45,318 nt of DNA, taken from JBOFZL01 sp051655155 (GTDB lineage Bacteria > Bacillota > Clostridia > Peptostreptococcales > Filifactoraceae). Below are positions 33,563 through 40,179 of this stretch, piece by piece (the first letter of the stretch is position 1; each line of letters starts with the position of its first letter). The notes beneath the pieces are model-generated. The model saw only the letters and a program-made list of their open reading frames with translations, searched no databases and was not told the DNA's origin. The position numbers were made by a program, and so were the translations under genes. The DNA lies in the NCBI GenBank assembly GCA_051655155.1, contig JBOFZL010000075.1, positions 1 to 45,318 on the forward strand, read 5' to 3'.

Positions 33563-34465
33563 ATGATGAAGGATAATAGGTTATTTAGGATACTGTATTA
33601 TATTTTAGAAAAAGGAAAAGTTACAGCAAGAGAACTTGCAGACAAATTTGAGGTATCAGTTAGGACGATATATCGAGATATTGACTCTATTAGCAGTGCC
33701 GGTATTCCCATTTATGCGTTGCAAGGAAAGGGTGGTGGAATAGAAATTGCTGAAGATTTTGTTCTTAGTAAATCACTGCTGTCTGAAAATGAGAAACAGC
33801 AAATTATGTCAGCTCTTCAGGGATTGGATAATATCGTAATAAAGAATGAGAATGAGCTTCTAACAAAACTTTCCGCACTTTTTAAAATGAAAAATACCAG
33901 TTGGATAGAAGTTGATTTTAATAATTGGCAAAACAATAAGATGTATGAAAAAACTTTTAATAATATTAAGTCTGCAATTTTAAGTAAAAACATTATTTCA
34001 TTTACATATTTTAGCAGTAATGAAAAAGAAACAAACAGAATAGTTAAACCTGTGAGATTACTTTTCAAGAGTCAGGATTGGTATCTGTATGCCTTGTGTT
34101 TGCTTAGAAATGATTTTAGATATTTTAAATTATCTAGGATAAAGAAATTAGAAATCCATGCGGAAAAGTTTGAAGATAGTTTTGAAGATGTGATACTCAA
34201 AAAAGAAATGCCACATGAGAATACAGTGCATATAAAAGTTAAGTTTGATCGTAAAGTTGCTTTTCGAGTATATGATGAACTAAACGGAGAAATCACAGAA
34301 GATGATGAAGGAAATTTATATTCCGAAATAGAAATATCAAATGATTATAGTCTGTTTAACTATATTTTTTCTTTTGGAGATGGGGCAGAAGTATTAGAGC
34401 CAAAAGAGGTACGAATGAAGATTAAAGAAATGATAAATAAAATGGCAGAAAAATATATAACTTGA
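33563..34465 (+). CDS. HTH-WYL (YafY-type) transcriptional regulator
   Basis: 300 residues. N-terminal HTH_11/DeoR-like helix-turn-helix (residues 5-60: RLFRILYYILEKGKVTARELADKFEVSVRTIYRDIDSISSAGIPIYALQGKGGGI shown in part), then a WYL domain (about 135-215: NIISFTYFSSNEKETNRIVKPVRLLFKSQDWYLYALC) and a C-terminal WCX extension. WYL proteins often sense single-stranded nucleic acid and control DNA-damage or defence genes. GGAGA at 33551 sets the start. It sits directly upstream of a GyrI-ClbS-radical SAM operon that has the same palindrome in its promoter, so it probably controls both itself and that operon. Confidence 0.9.
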   Translation: MMKDNRLFRILYYILEKGKVTARELADKFEVSVRTIYRDIDSISSAGIPIYALQGKGGGIEIAEDFVLSKSLLSENEKQQIMSALQGLDNIVIKNENELLTKLSALFKMKNTSWIEVDFNNWQNNKMYEKTFNNIKSAILSKNIISFTYFSSNEKETNRIVKPVRLLFKSQDWYLYALCLLRNDFRYFKLSRIKKLEIHAEKFEDSFEDVILKKEMPHENTVHIKVKFDRKVAFRVYDELNGEITEDDEGNLYSEIEISNDYSLFNYIFSFGDGAEVLEPKEVRMKIKEMINKMAEKYIT

Positions 34466-34495
34466 CAAATGGTGTCATGTATCTTCCTGTATAAT
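34463..34495 (+). promoter_or_regulatory. Second copy of the palindromic operator, promoter of GyrI-ClbS-SPL operon
   Basis: TGACAAATGGTGTCA at 34463-34477, then 12 bases, then TATAAT at 34490-34495. The layout matches the WYL gene promoter almost base for base in spacing. It overlaps the stop codon of the WYL gene. Confidence 0.65.
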
Positions 34496-34528
34496 AAAAT
34501 TAACTAAATGTAAAGGAAGGATTGGATA

Positions 34529-35152
34529 ATGAAATATGAATGGAGAAAACAAGAAAAAAATCTTTATGGTGTAAAACAAACACCTATCATTTTAGAAGTG
34601 CCAAAGCAAAAATTTATTTTGGTAAAAGGTAAAGGAAATCCGAATGAAGTAGATTTCTCAGACAGAATATCCGCATTATATTCTCTTGCCTATACCATTA
34701 AAATATTGTTTAAAAATGCAATGAAAAATAAAACTGATAACGAGATCACAAATTTTACGGTATATCCATTAGAGGGATTTTGGAAAAAAGTAAATGGAGA
34801 AGAGGGGGAAGAGCTTGATAAAAATAAACTGGAATACACATTGATGATTAAACAACCTGATTTTATTACACAAGAGATATTCACAAAGGCACTTGAGAAT
34901 ATAAAAAAGAAAAAGCCTAACCCATTGTATGAAGAGATAAGGTTTAGAGAAATAGAAGATGGTAAATCTATTCAGATTTTACATGTTGGAAGTTATGATG
35001 ATGAGCCAAAATCATTTGAACAGATGAATGAATTTGCAAGAAAACTTGATCTTACAAGAATAGGTGATTTTCATAAAGAAATATACCTAAGTAATAAAAA
35101 CAGGACATCAGAAGAAAAACAAAAAACTATATTAAGATATTCAGTGAAATAG
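34529..35152 (+). CDS. GyrI-like small-molecule-binding protein
   Basis: 207 residues. The pattern KFILVKGKGNPNEVDFSDRISALYSLAYTIK, NFTVYPLEGFWKKV, YTLMIKQPDFIT and SIQILHVGSYDDEPKSFEQM is the long GyrI-like family (SAV2435-type). Members bind small molecules, and some in antibiotic clusters hydrolyse cyclopropane-bearing DNA alkylators; I infer such a role from the ClbS-like neighbour, not from identified active-site residues. AAGGAAGG precedes the ATG. First gene of a likely three-gene operon. Confidence 0.85.
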   Translation: MKYEWRKQEKNLYGVKQTPIILEVPKQKFILVKGKGNPNEVDFSDRISALYSLAYTIKILFKNAMKNKTDNEITNFTVYPLEGFWKKVNGEEGEELDKNKLEYTLMIKQPDFITQEIFTKALENIKKKKPNPLYEEIRFREIEDGKSIQILHVGSYDDEPKSFEQMNEFARKLDLTRIGDFHKEIYLSNKNRTSEEKQKTILRYSVK

Positions 35153-35164
35153 GAGGGATTTATT

Positions 35165-35707
35165 ATGCCAAGATCAACGACAAAAAATGATTTAATGGCT
35201 GCTGCTAAAGAAAACTATGAAAAGTTAAATTTATTTATCTCAAAGATGACGGAGGAAGAGTTAAATACACCGTTTAATTTTTCAAAAGATGAAAGGAAAA
35301 AAGAAGCTCATTGGAAAAGAGATAAGAATCTAAGAGATGTTTTAATTCATCTCTATGAATGGCATCAGCTTATTTTGAATTGGGTACATTCCAATCAAAA
35401 AGGAGAAGAAACCCCTTTTTTGCCTAAACCATATAATTGGAAGACTTATGGAGACATGAATGTAGAATTTTGGAAGAAACATCAAAATACTTCTCTTGAA
35501 GACGCAACCAAAATGTTTCATAAATCCCATAGAGATGTTTTAGAATTGGCTGAAAAATTTACAAGTGAAGAATTGTTTTCTAAAGGTGTCTATAAGTGGA
35601 CAGGGGGGAGTACACTGGGTTCCTATTTTGTAAGTGCCACTGCAAGTCATTATGACTGGGCGATAAAAAAATTAAGAGCTCATCAGAAAAATTGTAAATC
35701 AAAATAG
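35165..35707 (+). CDS. ClbS/DfsB-family protein
   Basis: 180 residues of a DinB-like four-helix bundle. MPRSTTKNDLMAAAKENYEKL, the KNLRDVLIHLYEWHQLILNWV helix, FLPKPYNWKTYGDMN, and ELFSKGVYKWTGGSTLGSYFVSATASHYDWAIKKLR fit the ClbS/DfsB (DUF1706) family. ClbS of E. coli opens the cyclopropane of colibactin and protects the producer. Family members are common in non-producers, where the substrate is unknown. AGGAGG precedes the ATG and 12 bases separate it from the GyrI-like gene. Confidence 0.88.
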   Translation: MPRSTTKNDLMAAAKENYEKLNLFISKMTEEELNTPFNFSKDERKKEAHWKRDKNLRDVLIHLYEWHQLILNWVHSNQKGEETPFLPKPYNWKTYGDMNVEFWKKHQNTSLEDATKMFHKSHRDVLELAEKFTSEELFSKGVYKWTGGSTLGSYFVSATASHYDWAIKKLRAHQKNCKSK

Positions 35708-36604
35708 TTGGAATGGGATGATAAAGTGCATTTTGCAAAAGTAAAAGGAATACTTTCTTCAAAAAATGGAATGAATTTGTTCAGAGGCTGCACTCATGGA
35801 TGTATTTATTGCGACTCAAGAAGTAGATGCTACCAGATGAACCATAAATTTGAAGATGTAGAAGTAAAAGAAAATGGCATCAGCCTTTTGGAAGAAAGCC
35901 TAAAACGAAAGCGAAAAAAATGTATGATTGGTTTAGGCTCTATGACTGATCCATACATTAAAGAGGAACTTAGACTAAATTATACAAGACAGGCACTTGA
36001 GATAATAAATAAGTATGGCTTCGGTGTAACACTTATAACAAAGTCAGCTAATGTTTTAAGGGATATAGATTTATTTAAAGAAATAAATTCAAAAACAAAA
36101 TGCGTAATTCAAATGACATTAACAACTTATGATGAAGAACTTTGTAAAAAGATAGAGCCTAATGTTTCAACAACAAAAGAAAGGGTTGAAGCATTAAGAA
36201 TATTGCGTGATGAGGGAATAGCAACAGTAGTTTGGCTAACTCCGATACTGCCATTTATTAATGATACGGAGGAAAACATTATTGGGATTTTAAATTATTG
36301 CAAGGAAGCAAAAGTGTTCGGAATAATATGCTTTGGTATGGGACTTACACTAAGAGAGGGAAACAGAGAATATTTTTATTCGCAGTTAGATAAAAAGTTT
36401 TCAAAGTTGAAAGAACGATACATCAGAGAATATGGCAACGATTATGTGGCAAATAGTAGAAACAGTAGAAAGTTACTGAACTTGTTTCATAAATTTTGTG
36501 AGCAGAATAATATAATCCATGAAAATGAAGCTATATTTAACTATCTTAATTTATTTGAAGGGAAGGACATTTCAAAACAGCTTAGTTTTTTTGATTTAAT
36601 CTGA
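35708..36604 (+). CDS. SPL-family radical SAM protein
   Basis: Up to 298 residues. The radical SAM cluster is C28-T-H-G-C32-I-Y-C35 in NLFRGCTHGCIYCDSRSRC; ITKSANVLRDIDL, VIQMTLTTYDEELCKKIEPN and CFGMGLTLREGNREYFY fit the spore-photoproduct-lyase-like group (COG1533). Spore photoproduct lyase repairs a thymine lesion; most relatives are uncharacterised and may act on nucleic acid. The first codon is uncertain: a TTG at 35708 abuts the previous stop without ribosome binding site, and a GTG at 35726 would give the start seen in relatives (VHFAKVKGILS). Third gene of the operon. Confidence 0.85.
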   Translation: MEWDDKVHFAKVKGILSSKNGMNLFRGCTHGCIYCDSRSRCYQMNHKFEDVEVKENGISLLEESLKRKRKKCMIGLGSMTDPYIKEELRLNYTRQALEIINKYGFGVTLITKSANVLRDIDLFKEINSKTKCVIQMTLTTYDEELCKKIEPNVSTTKERVEALRILRDEGIATVVWLTPILPFINDTEENIIGILNYCKEAKVFGIICFGMGLTLREGNREYFYSQLDKKFSKLKERYIREYGNDYVANSRNSRKLLNLFHKFCEQNNIIHENEAIFNYLNLFEGKDISKQLSFFDLI

Positions 36605-36653
36605 CTAAAGGAATTAAATATTTATAAAATTATAATTAAGGAGGGATTCATTA

Positions 36654-36731
36654 ATGACAGTATCAATTTTTAATATATATGATACAAATATAATAATGAC
36701 TCTTTTTTACAACCTTTTTTTCATTAGTTAA
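36654..36731 (+). other. Truncated gene start after the SPL gene
   Basis: AAGGAGGGA (36638 onward) and an ATG at 36654 open a 25-codon frame (MTVSIFNIYDTNIIMTLFYN) that ends in a T-rich stretch. The good ribosome binding site suggests the 5' end of a former fourth operon gene that was cut by insertion or deletion. No homology is recognised. Confidence 0.3.
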
Positions 36732-36848
36732 CCATTACAATTTAATATTTTTTGTCCATTACGTAGGATTAGGTATGTTTAGAAGCCAAAGTCATCCTTT
36801 TTTGTTTTCACATAAGAAAACAAAAAAATAAATAGAAGGAAAGTTAAA

Positions 36849-36993
36849 TGAAAAAAGAATATTTCTTGTTCGTGAATGGTAAAAAGGTCAAGTTTTGTAT
36901 TTAGATCACGATGGATACTTCGAAGAAAGTATTGTCGATGAGGGAATTGATGTTGAAAAAATAGTTTAAACTCAAATGATTATTGATGAAGTT
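36849..36993 (+). pseudogene. Remnant of a small sigma-factor-like gene of integrative elements
   Basis: MKKEYFLFVNGKKVKF is followed, after an apparent internal deletion and frame change, by LDHDGYFEESIVDEGIDVEK-IV, a TAA and TQMIIDEV. Both pieces match the ends of one protein family carried by Tn916-like elements (xxxEYYLYVNGxKVxVSEEVY ... DGxFxESIVDESVDVEKIVxTxxMIxEV), remembered as RNA polymerase sigma-factor-like. It is another relic of an integrated element. Confidence 0.5.
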
Positions 36994-37123
36994 TTGACAT
37001 TGCATCTATTAATTTGGTATACGTGATATAATACAAAAAATATATCCTTTAAAAATTGTACGTGTAATATAGGGTATAAATGTTCCATAAACTTTATTCT
37101 ATAATAGAAAGGAGGAAATCAGA

Positions 37124-37966
37124 ATGAATATTATCAAGTCATTTAACAATACGATAGATTATCTTGAAACAGTTCTAGATGATGAGATTGATGAAAAGAA
37201 AGTTTCATACTTATCAGGATATTCTTATTCAATGTTCAGTCGTTTATTTTCTATTTTAACTGAGATAACTCTTTCAGAATATTTAAGAAGCAGAAGACTA
37301 ACAGAGGCTGCTGTTGTATTAAGAGATACAGATGAAAAGATAATTGATGTGGCAGTCAGATTTGGATATGAATCATCAGATTCATTTGGAACTGCATTTA
37401 AGAATTTTCATGGATTTACTCCTTCAGAGGTAAGATATGGAAAACCATTTAAATTAGTTTCGCGAGTACAATTAGCACTAAGTGTAAGAGGAGGAAGAAG
37501 TATGAACATTACAATTCAAAAGAAAAAAGCATTTACAGTTGCAGGGGTAAATGAACAAAACATTAATTCATCTTTGTGTCCTGATATATGGGATAAACTG
37601 TATGGGAAATATAGTCATGATGAATTGAAAAAACTTGGAGAGGGAAAGAGTGTTGGCGTCTGCTATGATGTAGAAAATCCAAGTACAATAAACTATATGG
37701 CAGGCTATATCATTACTGATATTGATAAAGCTAAAAGTATGGCTTTAGATGTTTTGGAAGTGGAAGAAGCAGAATATGCAGTTGTAGAACTAATAGGAAG
37801 TGTTCCAGAGTGTATTCATAAGGGATGGAAATATGTGATGGAAGTATTCTTCCCAGAACATAGTTATGCTCATTCAGGGAAACCTGACTTTGAATATTAC
37901 TATGAAGGAAATATGGATAGTAAAGACTATAAAATGGAGCTTTGGATTCCTATTGTAAAAGCATAA
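37124..37966 (+). CDS. AraC-family regulator with GyrI-like effector domain
   Basis: 280 residues. Two helix-turn-helix motifs of the AraC type at the N-terminus (residues 1-105; VSYLSGYSYSMFSRLFSILTEITLSEYLRSRRL and ERIIDVAVRFGYES-like KIIDVAVRFGYESSDSFGTAFKNFHGFTPSEVR), then a GyrI-like ligand domain (about 125-280; VGVCYDVENPSTINYMAGY, EYAVVELIGSVPECIHKGWKYV, FEYYYEGNMDSKDYKMELWIPI). This is the MarA/Rob-BltR-like layout that senses small molecules. GAAAGGAGG precedes the ATG, and TGATATAAT at 37024-37032 is an extended -10. It is separated from the operon above by relic DNA, so joint control is uncertain. Confidence 0.9.
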   Translation: MNIIKSFNNTIDYLETVLDDEIDEKKVSYLSGYSYSMFSRLFSILTEITLSEYLRSRRLTEAAVVLRDTDEKIIDVAVRFGYESSDSFGTAFKNFHGFTPSEVRYGKPFKLVSRVQLALSVRGGRSMNITIQKKKAFTVAGVNEQNINSSLCPDIWDKLYGKYSHDELKKLGEGKSVGVCYDVENPSTINYMAGYIITDIDKAKSMALDVLEVEEAEYAVVELIGSVPECIHKGWKYVMEVFFPEHSYAHSGKPDFEYYYEGNMDSKDYKMELWIPIVKA

Positions 37967-37980
37967 TATAAGATATTTAT

Positions 37981-38012
37981 AAAGCAGATCTTTTTTAGAT
38001 CTGTTTTTTTCT
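37981..38012 (+). terminator. Terminator after AraC-GyrI gene
   Basis: AAAGCAGATCT pairs with AGATCTGTTTT (one G-T pair) and runs into a T-tract. Confidence 0.82.
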
Positions 38013-38037
38013 TTTCAAAAATCTATAAATCTGGTTA

Positions 38038-38092
38038 CCACAAATGATAAATTTTCCCCTACACTTTTAGAGTGAAAATTTATCATTTGTGG
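38038..38092. repeat. 19-bp perfect inverted repeat (hairpin)
   Basis: CCACAAATGATAAATTTTC (38038-38056) and its exact complement (38074-38092) flank a 17-base loop. No T-run follows. It could be two fused inverted repeats of a lost insertion sequence, a MITE-like unit or a cruciform site. Confidence 0.7.
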
Positions 38093-38134
38093 GTTTTGAG
38101 GTAGAAGAAAAAATCTAGTTCTCATTTAAGTAAA

Positions 38135-38305
38135 ATTCCTATATAGATTAAAGTTAATCGTTCTTTGACAGGAACAGACCAAGGTTGGACTTCATCTATT
38201 GGCTGAGAGTTATAAACTACGCAAAGAATTTTCTGCTGAGTAATTCGGTTTAAATGAATGCTGGTAAAGTCCAAGGATAAAAGAAAAAGAACGATAAATA
38301 GGAAT
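38135..38305. ncRNA. Candidate structured RNA, 171 nt
   Basis: Three perfect helices are nested: ATTCCTAT 38135-38142 with 38298-38305; ATCGTTCTTT 38157-38166 with 38286-38295; TTGGACTT 38185-38192 with 38267-38274. Inside, GAATT/AATTC (38226-38230 with 38241-38245) may form a further hairpin. No convincing gene covers the region. I match it to no RNA family; strand is unknown because palindromic pairing works on both. Chance cannot be excluded in AT-rich DNA. Confidence 0.35.
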
Positions 38306-38722
38306 ACAAGGATAGTATGGAAACTAATTTTCTGTTATGCAAATGGTAATAATGATACTTCAATAGCTTAAGCCAGATCGTATGAGATTCCAATGTAGTA
38401 GCCAATGCACCTATCAATGTCATATAACTTATGTATAAATGAATTTGAACGAGGATGATTGAGAATGAATAACGAATTATTAAAATACAGCTGCTAATTA
38501 TCTATGCTATCTATATTATTTTTTAAACACTTACTATTGAATAAAAATCAAGTTAATGAAAAAGTATAATATTACCACAGAATTATATTTATAATGTTTT
38601 TCAAGTGTAGTATAATAAAATTTAATAGAAAAACAGAAAATGCAGTGAAAAAATATGTTAAAGTAATTAAAGGTGATACCAAACTGAAAAGAACTGTATC
38701 AGGCTGTGTTTAAAGATTAATA
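38306..38722. other. Gene-poor relic DNA
   Basis: No reading frame, hairpin or known motif of note. The stretch 38640-38712 (NAVKKYVKVIKGDTKLKRTV) is open but too short to name and may be the end of a lost mobile-element gene. Confidence 0.4.
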
Positions 38723-38884
38723 AAGAGAGTGTCAGCTTATTGCAGAGTAAGTACGGATACCGAATATCAGATTAATAGTTACAATTCTCAAGTAGAATAC
38801 TATACAGATTTTATAAAGCAAAACAATGAGTGGACACTTGCAAGAATATATTCTGACGAAGCTATTGTCAGGTATGCAGTCTGA
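38723..38884 (+). pseudogene. Serine recombinase, N-terminal remnant
   Basis: KRVSAYCRVSTDTEYQINSY, NSQVEYYTDFIKQNNEWTLA and RIYSDEAI match the start of large serine recombinases (RVAAYCRVSTD with catalytic Ser, then YxxQVxYY). The frame stops at 38884 and the rest of the enzyme is missing. No start codon precedes it. Confidence 0.65.
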
Positions 38885-38894
38885 TAAAAGAATC

Positions 38895-39074
38895 ATGCCT
38901 TTAGTAGTATGTTGGAATTGTAAATATCATATAGTTTTAGCACCAAAATATAGGAGACAAATAATATATTGACAAATAAAAGTTGATATAGGGCAAATAT
39001 TGCGAAAATTATGTGAACACAAAGGGATAGAAATCATTGATGCGAATGCCTGCAATGATCACATTCGAATATAA
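38895..39074 (+). pseudogene. IS200/IS605 TnpA transposase remnant
   Basis: CWNCKYHIVLAPKYRRQIIY, a TGA, then VDIGQILRKLCEHKGIEIID and ANACNDHIRI match the first half of IS200 TnpA, including the HIxxAPKYRR start, but stop before the second half with the catalytic Tyr. The His of the HUH motif region (CPDHIH) is altered to CNDHIR. Confidence 0.65.
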
Positions 39075-39130
39075 CACTTAGCGATTGAAATTAACCTTTC
39101 AGTCACTTTTTTTATTGGAGGAAAAATTAA

Positions 39131-39442
39131 ATGGATAAAGATATGATTAACATCAACGCAAATCTTATTAAAGATCCTAAATTTGTAACTTTTATGAAAG
39201 AATATAAAGAGATTAAGTTTGTCAATTTTGCTCTTACGAAATGATACGGAAAAGGAAAAGAGTATATAGGTTGTGCAGTCTATGGAGATAAGGTTGAGGT
39301 AGCAAAAGAATTTTCAAAAGATGATTTTATTCATGTATATGGCTATTTCAACAATAGAACAAAAAATGGAAAGACATACAAAAATTTTGTAGTTATGTCA
39401 AGAAACAAAGTTGAAAAAAGACAAGAAAACGAGGAGGAATAA
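39131..39442 (+). pseudogene. ssb: Single-stranded-DNA-binding-like protein, one in-frame stop
   Basis: 103 codons in one frame: MDKDMININANLIKDPKFVT, FVNFALTK, a TGA at 39242, YGKGKEYIGCAVYGDKVEVA, KDDFIHVYGYFNNRTKNGKT, YKNFVVMSRN. The order (FxLAxT...YxxCxVxGxxAE...KGDxVxVxGxL) is an OB-fold SSB of the type carried by conjugative elements. A GGAGGA site precedes the ATG and only one codon is lost, so decay is recent. Confidence 0.55.
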
Positions 39443-39445
39443 ATC

Positions 39446-39604
39446 ATGGCATTTTTACACAAGAAGTATATGTATTAAAAATTTCAGTTATGGCAGTTTG
39501 AGAAGGTCTTGGAGCAATGGGGCGTTATTAACTTAATGGAAGGTTATGATAATGACAACCCTGGAGCAAAGTCTCAAGGTATCAAGCAATTTATGGCAAA
39601 ATAA
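39446..39604 (+). pseudogene. Fragment of unrecognised element protein
   Basis: Starts MAFLHKKYMY, stop, then FQLWQFEKVLEQWGVINLME, GYDNDNPGAKSQGIKQFMAK. GAGGAGGAA precedes the ATG and it is adjacent to the ssb remnant. I do not recognise the family. Confidence 0.3.
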
Positions 39605-39716
39605 AGACGGAAAAATTTCAATCTTCTTAAAATTAAAGTAACTTTAACAAAATAAAATTGATAAAATTCAATATTAGTAGTACAACATAGATATTATCAA
39701 AGAAAAGAGGATAGAT

Positions 39717-39925
39717 ATGTCACTAAACTATAAACCATTATGGATACAGCTTGCTAAAAAAGGATTAAAAAAACAGATGTGATTGCTATGGAAGGACTTA
39801 CAACCAATGTTATGGCACAAATGGGAAAAAACAAAGGTATTACATTCAAGAATTTAGAAAGATTTTGCAAGGCACTTAACTGTACGCCTAAGGATGTAAT
39901 TTCCTTTGATGATATTGAATATTAA
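39717..39925 (+). pseudogene. Cro/C1-type HTH protein with A-run frameshift
   Basis: MSLNYKPLWIQLAKKGLKK is followed, after re-reading one A of a seven-A run (about 39766-39773), by TDVIAMEGLTTNVMAQMGKN, KGITFKNLERFCKALNCTPK, DVISFDDIEY. The joined product of 69 residues is a normal small XRE repressor of mobile elements. As written the frame stops after 22 codons. It is either dead, mis-sequenced in the homopolymer, or made by slippage. Confidence 0.6.
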
Positions 39926-39999
39926 AAAATGATTCGGTAAAATTTTAAATCTATTTAAATCAATAATATCATAAAAAATTGAAAACTCATAAGTTTTTA

Positions 40000-40029
40000 T
40001 TGAAATAAAATGTTGAAGAATGGTATAAT
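40000..40029 (+). promoter_or_regulatory. Promoter of the secreted vWA-lipase locus
   Basis: TTGAAA at 40000-40005, 18-base spacer, TATAAT at 40024-40029. The leader is about 140 bases and AT-rich; nothing else is seen in 39930-40180. Confidence 0.5.
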
Positions 40030-40179
40030 ATAAACAAATTTACTAAACAGACATACCAATTTCTTGAATTTTATAAAATGGGTGATTATTTAAAATGGTT
40101 ATAATTAAAAGTAATGTTTATATGGTTATGCCAATTTGTTTATTTGTTAAAGCATAATTCAAGTTAAAGAAGATCAACT

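Noticed and set aside
38200..38240. c-di-GMP riboswitch, because of ACGCAAAG
   Set aside because: The AGGGCAAA-type partner segment and the receptor helix of that class are absent.
39242..39244. Recoding of TGA (selenocysteine or Trp) in the ssb frame and at 30304
   Set aside because: TGA serves as a normal stop for intact genes here (for example the WYL gene), and no selenocysteine hairpin or family Cys/Trp at those positions is evident; decay is simpler.
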